Positions 1-6,652 are shown, numbered from the stretch's first letter. The stretch is DNA of 10,471 bases from T3SED10-47 sp046483725 (GCA_046483725.1 JAWOCQ010000038.1:1-10471), one strand, 5' to 3'. The notes: generated from the sequence alone by a model not told the origin. A program made the numbers and translations.

Positions 1-2
1 GC

Positions 3-137
3 GCGCTGGCCGAGTGGCTGGCAACCTACAGACAGGAGGACGCGCCCTATCGGTTCGTGCATGGTCTGCTTGGGCTGATCCCCCTGCGGGAGGAGGAACA
101 GGGCCAGGGAGAGCGCGGGCTTATCGAGCGGCCTTGA
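3..137 (+). CDS. 3' end of an unidentified protein-coding gene
   Basis: This is the C-terminal 44 residues of a gene that begins before the window. The frame starting at base 3 is open to a TGA at 135-137. Third codon positions are mostly G or C, as in the complete genes here, and the other two plus frames have poorer codon composition, so I take it as coding. The peptide starts ALAEWLATYRQEDAPYRF, continues with a hydrophobic stretch (HGLLGLIPL) and ends in a charged Glu/Arg/Gln-rich tail. I recognise no family. Its last 17 nt overlap the 3' end of murJ on the opposite strand, so the two genes converge tail to tail with no room for a separate terminator. The product and function cannot be told from this fragment. 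Confidence 0.55.
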   Translation, partial: ALAEWLATYRQEDAPYRFVHGLLGLIPLREEEQGQGERGLIERP

Positions 138-1611
138 GCCAGCTATGAAGCCCGATTGCCCGTGTCGCTAGGGCGTAGACTGCGGCTCCCAGGGCCACGC
201 CCGCAAAGACTTGTACCCAAGCGCCGTAGGGCGACAGGACCCACCGGTCGGCGCCGGCCACTGAGAGCCCGGTTAGCGTTGCCGCAGCCGCAGCCCCCAA
301 CACCGGACGCAGGGGGATCCAACCCCGGCCCCGTCGCCAAAGAAGGTATCCCAGGGCCAGTGCGTTTACCCACCCCGCCAGCCCTGTGGCCAGGGCCAAC
401 CCGAAGGTTCCCCACGGGCCCACCCACAGGAGGTCGAGCCCGATGTTGACGGCCACGGCCAGCGTCCCTGTGAGCACCGGGACCGCGGGACTGCCAAGGC
501 CATAGAAGGCGCGGGAGAAAAGGTACACGAGGCTGTAGGCCCACAGGCCTGAAAGGTAGGCGGACAGCGCGGCGTAGGTGCGGGCGGTGTCCTGGGCGGT
601 GAACGCCCCATGTTCGAACAGCAGCGTGATGATGGGGCTGCCTAACGCCAGCAGCCCGGCCATGGCCGGGAGGATGAGCAACGTGCCCAGCCCCAGCCCT
701 TGCCGCAGCGCGTCCCGAAAAGGCCCCTGGAGTCCACCCGCCGAGGTGCGGGCGAACCGCGGCAGGGCCGCGGCGGCCACCGAAACGGCCACTATACCTA
801 TGGGAAACTGGAACAGGCGCATGGCATACTGCAGGGTGGATATTGCCCCCTCGGCGAGGTACGACGCCAAGCGCGTGTCGACCAGGATGTTCACCTCGGC
901 CATGGCCACGCCGCCGAGAACCGGGAGCAGCCTCTTGCCCATCTCCTTGAGTTCTGATCGCGGAGGCCAAGGTTTAGGTAGCGGCCCCACGTGTCCACGG
1001 AGAAAGGGAACCTGGATGAGGAGCATTCCCGCCGCGCCGGCCAGCAGTCCGAACACGAGCGCTGCGATCGGGGGGCGCACAAGGGGTGCCAGCAGCAAAG
1101 CGGCGCCGATCATGGCCAGGTTGGGTAGAGCCGGGGCCAGGGCGGGGACGAAGAACCTCCCGTTTGCGTTGAGGATCCCAGCGGCCAGGGCTGCCAGGGA
1201 CACAAGGCCCAGAACCGGGAAAATCCACTGCCCCAAGCTTATCGCAAGTTGAAGCTGTTCCTCCGGGAAGCCCGCCGCTATCAGGGGGATGTACCAGCGA
1301 GCGGTCCAGGCACCGAGGGCACACACCACGGGGAGAAGTACCAACAACGCCGACATCGTGTGGGCGGCCACCGGCCGCGCGCGGCCTTGGGCCTGTGCGC
1401 GCCCGTACACAGGCAAGAAGGCGGCTGCCAGCCCGCCCTCGCCCAGCAGCCCCCGCAGGAGATTGGGGACAAAGAAGGCCGCCAAGAAGGCGTCGTAAAC
1501 GCCGGTCGCCCCGAACACATGGGCTATGGCTATGTCGCGGCCCAGCCCGAAAAGCCGGGAGAAGCCCGTGCCCAGGGCCGCACGGAAAACGTCCCCGGTC
1601 AACGGGCGCAC
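121..1611 (-). CDS. murJ: MurJ, lipid II flippase (MviN family)
   Basis: This polytopic inner-membrane protein of the MOP superfamily flips lipid II to the outer face of the membrane for peptidoglycan synthesis. Its 496 residues are close to the usual length of about 510, and hydrophobic segments run along the whole protein, as expected for 14 helices. The N-terminal family signature is clear: SRLFGLGRD, then VYDAFLAAFFVPNLLRGLLG. Arg19, Arg25, Asp40, Asn50 and Arg53 line up with the functionally important E. coli Arg18, Arg24, Asp39, Asn49 and Arg52. A second signature, YAMRLFQFPIG, matches the E. coli Arg270 region, with Gln where E. coli has Glu273. The start is GTG at 1611. It sits 7 nt after the rplI stop, and a GAGG ribosome site overlaps that stop codon, so it is probably co-expressed with rplI. 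The 3' end overlaps the convergent gene at 3-137. Identity is secure from motifs and length. Confidence 0.96.
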   Translation of the reverse strand: MRPLTGDVFRAALGTGFSRLFGLGRDIAIAHVFGATGVYDAFLAAFFVPNLLRGLLGEGGLAAAFLPVYGRAQAQGRARPVAAHTMSALLVLLPVVCALGAWTARWYIPLIAAGFPEEQLQLAISLGQWIFPVLGLVSLAALAAGILNANGRFFVPALAPALPNLAMIGAALLLAPLVRPPIAALVFGLLAGAAGMLLIQVPFLRGHVGPLPKPWPPRSELKEMGKRLLPVLGGVAMAEVNILVDTRLASYLAEGAISTLQYAMRLFQFPIGIVAVSVAAAALPRFARTSAGGLQGPFRDALRQGLGLGTLLILPAMAGLLALGSPIITLLFEHGAFTAQDTARTYAALSAYLSGLWAYSLVYLFSRAFYGLGSPAVPVLTGTLAVAVNIGLDLLWVGPWGTFGLALATGLAGWVNALALGYLLWRRGRGWIPLRPVLGAAAAATLTGLSVAGADRWVLSPYGAWVQVFAGVALGAAVYALATRAIGLHSWLKAAR

Positions 1612-1618
1612 AACTGCC

Positions 1619-2065
1619 TCAGGACGTGGAATTCACTGTGATCTTGACCTCGGCGGTTATGTCCTCGTAGATATTCACGCGGGCGGAGTACTCGCCCAAG
1701 GCCTCGATAGTGTCCATGTTGATCCGTTCAGGAGAAATCTTCTCCCCGAACCGCTCCTCGATCTCCTTGGCTACGTCCTGTGGGCGGACGGTTGCGTAAA
1801 GCTTATCCTTGTCGTGCACCCGTCGGGAGAAGACGAGCTCAGCGTCTTCCAGCTTCTCACAGAGTATCTCCGCTCGGGTTCGCCGATCGGCCAGCTCGTG
1901 CCGGTACTGCTCGCGCAGCTTGGTGTAGCGGGCCATCTCGTGGGTGGTGGGGGGGACAGCCAAATGCTTGGGCAGAAGATAATTGCGCGCATACCCTCCC
2001 TTGACCTCCACCACGTCCCCCGGCACACCCAATTTGGGTACCTCACGGATCAACAGGACCTTCAC
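1619..2065 (-). CDS. rplI: Ribosomal protein L9 (bL9)
   Basis: Large-subunit ribosomal protein that binds 23S rRNA through its N-terminal domain and helps maintain reading frame. The protein has 148 residues, essentially the same length as E. coli L9 (149). The N-terminal signature is complete: (M)KVLLIREVPKLGVPGD, then VVEVKGGYARNYLLPKHLA with its conserved Gly-Tyr-Ala-Arg-Asn-Leu-Pro core. A charged connecting helix and a C-terminal domain (around FGEKISPERI) follow. I place the start at the GTG at 2065. This gives the canonical Met-Lys-Val N-terminus and lies 8 nt after an AAGGGG ribosome site. A longer in-frame extension to 2131 would run through the promoter and has no L9 homology. GTG at 2068 is a possible alternative. 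It is first in a two-gene unit with murJ, 7 nt apart. Its usual partners rpsF, ssb and rpsR are not next to it here. Confidence 0.96.
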   Translation of the reverse strand: MKVLLIREVPKLGVPGDVVEVKGGYARNYLLPKHLAVPPTTHEMARYTKLREQYRHELADRRTRAEILCEKLEDAELVFSRRVHDKDKLYATVRPQDVAKEIEERFGEKISPERINMDTIEALGEYSARVNIYEDITAEVKITVNSTS

Positions 2066-2070
2066 CACTA

Positions 2071-2079
2071 TCACCCCTT
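2071..2079 (-). promoter_or_regulatory. Ribosome binding site of rplI
   Basis: Read on the minus strand this is AAGGGGTGA, which matches the anti-Shine-Dalgarno complement AAGGAGGTGA except for one missing base. The GGGG ends 8 nt before the GTG at 2065. This supports 2065 as the rplI start over upstream in-frame codons. Confidence 0.7.
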
Positions 2080-2090
2080 CTGGCGGCCAA

Positions 2091-2119
2091 ATAGTAGACG
2101 CCGCTGGGCTCGCATTCAA
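2091..2119 (-). promoter_or_regulatory. Sigma-70-type promoter for rplI-murJ
   Basis: Read on the minus strand, a -35 box TTGAAT (2119-2114) is followed by a spacer of exactly 17 nt and a -10 box TACTAT (2096-2091). Each box matches consensus at 4 of 6 positions, including the most conserved bases. Transcription would start near 2084 and leave a leader of about 19 nt carrying the rplI ribosome site. It is the only good promoter-like pair between rplI and folP on this strand. Assignment is by inspection only. Confidence 0.6.
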
Positions 2120-2152
2120 CAGGGAGGTCAAAGCTTTGCCCCACGGCTTTGT

Positions 2153-2161
2153 TGATATACT
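2153..2161 (+). promoter_or_regulatory. Extended -10 promoter immediately before folP
   Basis: The sequence TGaTATACT is an extended -10 element: TG, one base, then a hexamer matching TATAAT at 5 of 6. No convincing -35 box lies at 16-18 nt; the closest, TTGCCC at 2136, is only 14 nt away. The hexamer ends 8 nt before the folP ATG at 2170, so transcription would begin at or within 1-3 nt of the start codon. That spacing is typical of leaderless bacterial genes. It lies back to back with the rplI promoter in the 104-bp divergent region. Confidence 0.5.
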
Positions 2162-2169
2162 CTCGAGGC

Positions 2170-3009
2170 ATGGCTTTTGATTGGCGCACCGCCGCAGAGT
2201 CCCGCCCTGTGCTGGTGATGGGCGTTGTTAACACCGCCCCAGACTCGTTTTCCGATGGAGGGCAGTTCACCGACCCGGAAGCTGCCGTCGCCCATGGGGC
2301 CCGCCTGGAGGCCCAAGGGGCCGACGTGGTGGACGTAGGAGGGGAGTCTACCCGCCCGGGTTCACAACGGATTTCGGTAGATGAAGAGCTCTCCCGGGTG
2401 GTGCCGGTGGTGGAACGCTTGGCCGAAAAGCTGCGGATATCCATCTCCGTGGATACTTCCAAGGCGGAGGTCGCCGAGGCGGCGCTCCAGGCTGGAGCGC
2501 GGATGGTGAACGACGTCACCGCCCTGCGGGGCGACTCGCGTATGGCTGAGGTGGTGAGAAGGTACGACGCGGGGCTGGTGCTCATGCACATGCTGGGCAC
2601 GCCGGCCACCATGCAGGATGACCCTTGCTACGAGGATGTGGTGCGGCAGGTGCGGCAGTTTCTGGGCGAGAGGCTTCAAGTGGCGCTGAACGCCGAGATC
2701 CCCCCAGAGCGGATTGTCCTGGATCCTGGTATAGGCTTCGGGAAGACGGTGGAGCACAACCTGGAGCTGATCCGCCGCATCGGGGAGCTGCGCGAGTTGG
2801 GCCAACCGGTCTTGGTCGGCCCGTCCCGCAAGCGGTTCATCGGAGAGGTGCTGGACCTCCCGGTGAACGAGCGTGTGGAGGGAACGCTGGCCGCGTGCAC
2901 GGTGGCTGTAGTGCAGGGAGCGGACGCGGTCCGGGTGCACGATGTGGGCCCGGTGCGCCGGGCGGTGGACATGGCGGTGCGGCTCAGGGTCAAAGGGGGA
3001 GTGTCATGA
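2170..3009 (+). CDS. folP: Dihydropteroate synthase
   Basis: This cytoplasmic TIM-barrel enzyme joins p-aminobenzoate to 6-hydroxymethyl-dihydropterin pyrophosphate to give 7,8-dihydropteroate in folate synthesis; it is the sulfonamide target. The 279 residues are normal for the family. Family motifs appear in order: MGVVNTAPDSFSDGG (residues 17-31), GGESTRPGSQ, SVDTSKAEVAEAAL, VNDVTALRGD, MHMLGTPATMQ, DPGIGFGKT, GPSRKRFIG and, near the end, VRVHDV. Loop 1 reads N-T-A-P, where N-V-T-P is common, so the usual Thr is Ala23. I chose the ATG at 2170. TTG codons at 2149 and 2152 are in frame but lie inside the -10 region and lack a ribosome site. The ATG itself has only a GAGG 1 nt upstream, too close to act as a normal ribosome site, so translation may be leaderless. 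It is the first gene of folP-yceD-ruvC-polA, and its stop overlaps the yceD start as ATGA. Confidence 0.95.
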   Translation: MAFDWRTAAESRPVLVMGVVNTAPDSFSDGGQFTDPEAAVAHGARLEAQGADVVDVGGESTRPGSQRISVDEELSRVVPVVERLAEKLRISISVDTSKAEVAEAALQAGARMVNDVTALRGDSRMAEVVRRYDAGLVLMHMLGTPATMQDDPCYEDVVRQVRQFLGERLQVALNAEIPPERIVLDPGIGFGKTVEHNLELIRRIGELRELGQPVLVGPSRKRFIGEVLDLPVNERVEGTLAACTVAVVQGADAVRVHDVGPVRRAVDMAVRLRVKGGVS

Positions 3010-3482
3010 GGATCGATCTCAGAGAAATGCGGGCTTACCCTGGTCAGCCGGTGCGGAGCGAGGGCCAGGAGGTCCTGGAAGACCTTATGTGGTGCGATGA
3101 ACCGTTGCCGCTTGTGGGTGCCGTCCGCGTGGTGGCCTCAGCTTTTTATGATCAACAGCGGGTGTTCCTCACACTGACGGTGTCAGGAAAAAGCGTGCGG
3201 CGTTGCTCGCGGTGCGTGTTGGAGTTTGAGGAGGAGTTTGAACGGCAAGACCTGCTGGAGATCGAGCTGGACGACCCCAATGCTTCGTACGTGGAACTTC
3301 GTCCCTGGATCGCTGCCGCTGTGCGCCTGGCAGTCAGCCCGCGCCCCCTATGTCGGACGGACTGCCAAGGGCTGTGTGCCGGCTGTGGTGCGGACCTCAA
3401 TGTAGAGGAGCATCGGGAAGGCTGTGTGGAGCTCGCGCCCGCGCGTGATCCGCGCTTGGAGAAGCTGAGGGAGCTTTTGTGA
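3006..3482 (+). CDS. yceD: YceD/DUF177 family protein (23S rRNA accumulation factor)
   Basis: This 158-residue protein belongs to the DUF177/YceD family. Members support accumulation of 23S rRNA and the large ribosomal subunit; the mechanism is poorly known. Two cysteine clusters mark the family. A Cys-Ser-Arg-Cys pair lies in mid-protein, followed by a Glu-rich stretch (EFEEEFERQ). Near the C-terminus is CRTDCQGLCAGCGADLN, matching the family's C-x3-C-x-G-L-C-x2-C-G-x-x-L-N motif, which suggests metal binding. The ATG at 3006 overlaps the folP stop in an ATGA, with a GGGGGAG ribosome site just upstream. Its own stop overlaps the ruvC GTG. In most bacteria this gene precedes rpmF (ribosomal protein L32), often followed by plsX; here rpmF is absent and ruvC takes its place. 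Family assignment is firm; the role here is inferred. Confidence 0.9.
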   Translation: MRIDLREMRAYPGQPVRSEGQEVLEDLMWCDEPLPLVGAVRVVASAFYDQQRVFLTLTVSGKSVRRCSRCVLEFEEEFERQDLLEIELDDPNASYVELRPWIAAAVRLAVSPRPLCRTDCQGLCAGCGADLNVEEHREGCVELAPARDPRLEKLRELL

Positions 3483-3952
3483 AGGAGGTGCGGGTCCTGG
3501 GGGTGGACCCGGGGCTTACGGCAACCGGATACGGCGTAGTCGAGGCCTGTGGGGATGGCCTACAGTCTTTGACCTCGGGTATTGTCCGGCCCCGAGCCAA
3601 AGACCCTCTTCCCAAGCGATTGGCCGTGATCCACGAGCGGCTGTCGGAGGTGATGGATGGCTTCCGTCCGCAGGTGGTAGCTGTGGAAGAAGTGTACCTC
3701 GCACGCAACGCCCCCTCAGCCATGCGCACCGCGCAGGTCCTGGGGGTGGTGAAGTTGTTGGCGTGCGGCTGTCAACTGCGAGAGTACGCGCCCCGGGAGA
3801 TCAAAAAGTGGGTCTGCGGCACCGGGGCGGCTCCCAAGGAACAGATGATGGGCATGATGGCTCACATCCTCAAGATCGAGGAGCTTCCCACCGATCACGC
3901 CGCGGATGCGTTGGCGGTCGCCCTGTGCGCGGTGATGGACGGTCGTCTATGA
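3479..3952 (+). CDS. ruvC: Holliday junction resolvase RuvC
   Basis: RuvC is a dimeric RNase H-fold endonuclease that cuts Holliday junctions symmetrically after RuvAB branch migration. The 157 residues are slightly shorter than E. coli RuvC (173). The active site is complete: Asp10 in GVDPG, Glu70 in AVEEVY, and His140 with Asp143 in DHAADALAVAL. The His stands where E. coli has Asp138 and matches the His used by Thermus RuvC. Other signatures are TGYGVV, ARNAPSAMRTAQVLG, YAPREIKKWVCGTGAAPKEQ and the spacing between them. The GTG start at 3479 overlaps the yceD stop (GTGA), with GAGGGA upstream as ribosome site. The gene ends in an ATGA overlap with polA. ruvA and ruvB, often adjacent, are not in this window. 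Confidence 0.95.
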   Translation: MKEVRVLGVDPGLTATGYGVVEACGDGLQSLTSGIVRPRAKDPLPKRLAVIHERLSEVMDGFRPQVVAVEEVYLARNAPSAMRTAQVLGVVKLLACGCQLREYAPREIKKWVCGTGAAPKEQMMGMMAHILKIEELPTDHAADALAVALCAVMDGRL

Positions 3953-6645
3953 GTCTGCTGCGGGCGCTGGGGTTGGAGGACGCCCCGGACCGACTCCTGC
4001 TGGTGGATGCGTATTCGACGCTCTATCGCTCTTTTCATGCCTTGCCCGAGCTAACAACCAGCGGCGGCGAACCAATACATGCTGTGTACGGCCTGGTGAG
4101 AACGCTTTTGATGGCGCTGAAGCAGTACCCTGCTCGGTACCTGGCGGTGGTGTTCGACTCAAGCGGGCCTACGGTGCGCCACGAGGTGTTCCCCGAGTAC
4201 AAGGCCACCCGTAAGGAAATGCCCGAGACGCTGGCCTCCCAGCTTCCCCGAGCCAAAGCTCTGCTGGATGCCATGGGAGTTTCACGCCTGGAGTTGCCTC
4301 GCTACGAGGCCGACGATGTGATGGCTGCTCTGGTAGAGCGGGCCAAGGAGGCCGGCGTATCGGCGCTCTTGCTCACCGGGGACAAGGACATGGCACAGCT
4401 GGTGGGCGAGGGGGTGAGCCTATTACGACCCGGACGTCGGCCCACTGATCGCCTGGAGCCTATGGACGCCTCCAAGGTAGTGGAGCGGTTTGGAGTGCCG
4501 CCGGAGAGGATGGTGGACCTTTTGGCCCTGGTGGGCGACAAGTCGGACAACGTTCCCGGTGTGCGCGGGGTGGGAGAGAAGGGCGCCCGCGAGCTCCTGG
4601 CCCGCTACGGGTCGCTGGAAGAGGTGTTGCAGGCAGCGGGGTCGCACCCCAACCGGCGCCTGGGGGAGGCCTTGGTCCGCGGGAGGGATGAGGCTCTGCG
4701 CTCCCGGGATCTGGTGTGTCTGCAGCCGCCGGAGTTGGCCGTGGACTTGGAGTCCCTCGTCCCGGCCGAGTGGGACCCGGAAGCCTTGCGCAGTGAACTC
4801 CAGGCCCTTGAGTTCAAGTCGGTCCTCTCCGAGCTCGGTGTGACCGCGGCTGCCGCGCGGCGACAAAGCCGTTTGGTGCTCGACGATCGGGCGCTCTCCG
4901 AGTTGGTTGAGGAGCTGAACAGGGCGGAAGCGTTCTCCCTGGACCTGGAGACGACCTCCCCCCATCCCCTCAGCGCCGAACTGGTAGGGTTGGCCCTGGC
5001 TGTGAAGCCGGGCGAAGGCTGGTATGTGCCTGTGGGGCATGAGGGCCCGGACCTCCCCGGGCAACTTCCCATAGAACACGTACTGGATACGCTGCAGCCG
5101 GTGTTGGAAGCTGATCGCCCGCAGGTATGGGGGCAGAACCTCAAGTACGACATGCAGGTTTTGGCCCGCTACGGGGTGGGGCTGCGGGGCGTCTCCTTCG
5201 ACGCCATGCTCGCCCACTGGCTGCTCAACCCAGACGCACCCTCGCACGGGCTGGAGGTGATTGCGCGGGAGGAACTAGGCGAGCTTATGGAAAGCTACCG
5301 GGATACAGTGGGAGGCAAGGAGTCCATCTCCCGCATATCCCCTGAGCGGGCGGCTGCGTACGCCGTGACCGATGCTGAGGTGGTGTGCCGCCTGCGCAAA
5401 CCGCTGATGGAAAAGCTCCGACAGGCTGAGATGGAGCGACTCCTCGAGGATGTGGAGGTCCCGCTGATCGAGGTGCTGGCGTGGATAGAGCGCAGAGGGA
5501 TCCCCCTGGACGTGGATGAACTCCGCCGGCAGGGTGTGGAGCTGGAGAGCATGATCGAGCGCGTTCGGGAGGAGCTGTTCGCCCTGGCCGGGGGACCGTT
5601 CAATCCCGGGTCGGTGCCCCAGGTACGCGAGGTGCTGTACGAACGACTGAGGCTCCCGGTACTCTCCCGGACCAAGACCGGGCCCTCCACCGATGCCCAG
5701 GTCCTCAGGGAACTGGCCGGGCGGCACGAACTGCCTGTCAAGCTGATCGCCTACCGCGAACTCGAAAAGCTCCGCAACACGTACATTGAGAAGCTCCCCA
5801 AGTATGTCGGCCCGGACAGCGGGCGGGTGCACACCTCGTTCAACCAGACCGGCACGGCGACGGGGAGGCTGTCTTCTTCGGAACCCAACCTACAGAACAT
5901 CCCCTCTCGGCACGAGGTGGGAGTGGACATCCGCCGGGCCTTCGTGGCCCCATCGGGTCGGGTGTTCCTGGCCGCCGACTACTCCCAAGTCGAGCTCCGA
6001 GTGCTAGCCCATTTTTCCGGCGACGAGGCGCTGCAGGAGGCCTTCCGCCGGGGGGAGGATCTACATCGCCGCACCGCCGCTCGGTTGTTTGGCGTGTCGG
6101 AGAAGGAAGTGGACGAGCGGATGCGGGCGCAGGCCAAGCGGGTCAATTTCGGGATCGTCTATGGGATTAGTCCCTACGGACTGGCCCGGGATCTTGGGGT
6201 CCCTCAGGGAAGGGCGAAGGAACTGATCGATCGCTTTTTCGCCGCCTATCCGCAGGTGAAGCCCTTCTTGGATCAGCTGGCGGGTGAGGCGAAACGCAAG
6301 GGCTATGCCTGTACCCTACTGGGAAGGCGGCGCTTGCTTTCCGGATCGCGGGGCGGCCGGCGCGTCAGGGGCTACGACGAGCGCAACGCCGTGAACACCC
6401 CCATCCAGGGATCGGCTGCTGATGTCATGAAGCTGGCCATGCTCGAGCTGCACGGGCAGTGGGCGCGGGGAGAGCTGGCGGCGGACATGGTGCTGCAGGT
6501 GCACGACTCGCTTGTTTTCGAGGTGGACACCGCCGACGCCGAAAGCGTCGGGAGACAGGTGCGGAGGGTGATGGAGGGTGTCGCGGAGCTGACGGTTCCC
6601 CTACAGGTGGAGGTCAAGACGGGCGGGTCGTGGGGGGACCTGTGA
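3949..6645 (+). CDS. polA: DNA polymerase I (5'-exo, 3'-exo and polymerase domains)
   Basis: This family A polymerase fills gaps and removes RNA primers in repair and Okazaki-fragment maturation. Its 898 residues compare with 928 in E. coli. The N-terminal 5'-nuclease (about 1-290) has LLLVDAYSTLYRSF, YEADDVMAAL, LTGDKDMAQL and GDKSDNVPGVRGVGEKG. The 3'-5' exonuclease keeps all four metal ligands: Asp332 and Glu334 (LDLET), Asp401 (NLKYD) and Asp475 (YAVTD), so proofreading is probably active, unlike Taq. The polymerase domain has motif A DYSQVELR (Asp677), the O-helix with Arg726, Lys730, Phe734 and Tyr738, and motif C at 851-855. Phe734 predicts discrimination against dideoxynucleotides. 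Motif C reads V-H-D853-S854-L, with Ser where Glu is nearly invariant. The start at 3949 overlaps the ruvC stop (ATGA). The same frame is open upstream to 3763, but that stretch lies inside ruvC and shows no PolA homology. Confidence 0.97.
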   Translation: MSLLRALGLEDAPDRLLLVDAYSTLYRSFHALPELTTSGGEPIHAVYGLVRTLLMALKQYPARYLAVVFDSSGPTVRHEVFPEYKATRKEMPETLASQLPRAKALLDAMGVSRLELPRYEADDVMAALVERAKEAGVSALLLTGDKDMAQLVGEGVSLLRPGRRPTDRLEPMDASKVVERFGVPPERMVDLLALVGDKSDNVPGVRGVGEKGARELLARYGSLEEVLQAAGSHPNRRLGEALVRGRDEALRSRDLVCLQPPELAVDLESLVPAEWDPEALRSELQALEFKSVLSELGVTAAAARRQSRLVLDDRALSELVEELNRAEAFSLDLETTSPHPLSAELVGLALAVKPGEGWYVPVGHEGPDLPGQLPIEHVLDTLQPVLEADRPQVWGQNLKYDMQVLARYGVGLRGVSFDAMLAHWLLNPDAPSHGLEVIAREELGELMESYRDTVGGKESISRISPERAAAYAVTDAEVVCRLRKPLMEKLRQAEMERLLEDVEVPLIEVLAWIERRGIPLDVDELRRQGVELESMIERVREELFALAGGPFNPGSVPQVREVLYERLRLPVLSRTKTGPSTDAQVLRELAGRHELPVKLIAYRELEKLRNTYIEKLPKYVGPDSGRVHTSFNQTGTATGRLSSSEPNLQNIPSRHEVGVDIRRAFVAPSGRVFLAADYSQVELRVLAHFSGDEALQEAFRRGEDLHRRTAARLFGVSEKEVDERMRAQAKRVNFGIVYGISPYGLARDLGVPQGRAKELIDRFFAAYPQVKPFLDQLAGEAKRKGYACTLLGRRRLLSGSRGGRRVRGYDERNAVNTPIQGSAADVMKLAMLELHGQWARGELAADMVLQVHDSLVFEVDTADAESVGRQVRRVMEGVAELTVPLQVEVKTGGSWGDL

Positions 6646-6652
6646 GCTTCCT

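Noticed and set aside
143..970. Long Arg/Pro/Gly-rich open frames antisense or out of frame to murJ
   Set aside because: They are typical shadows in GC-rich DNA: low complexity, no motifs, and fully overlapping a well-supported flippase gene. The same holds for the long alternative frames over polA and the HD-GYP gene.
2066..2131. 22-residue N-terminal extension of ribosomal protein L9
   Set aside because: It would cover the promoter and ribosome site, and L9 proteins begin Met-Lys-Val, which matches the GTG at 2065.
2482..2500. Perfect 9-bp inverted repeat with a 1-nt centre inside folP
   Set aside because: It encodes a normal, conserved Ala/Leu/Gln/Ala/Gly segment of dihydropteroate synthase and has no T-run. 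A 1-nt loop cannot form a tight hairpin, so it is best explained as coding coincidence.
3763..3948. In-frame 62-residue N-terminal extension of polA
   Set aside because: It lies wholly within ruvC in another frame and looks like shadow translation rich in Arg and Gly. The ATG at 3949 gives the normal PolA N-terminus and the ATGA overlap seen at other junctions.
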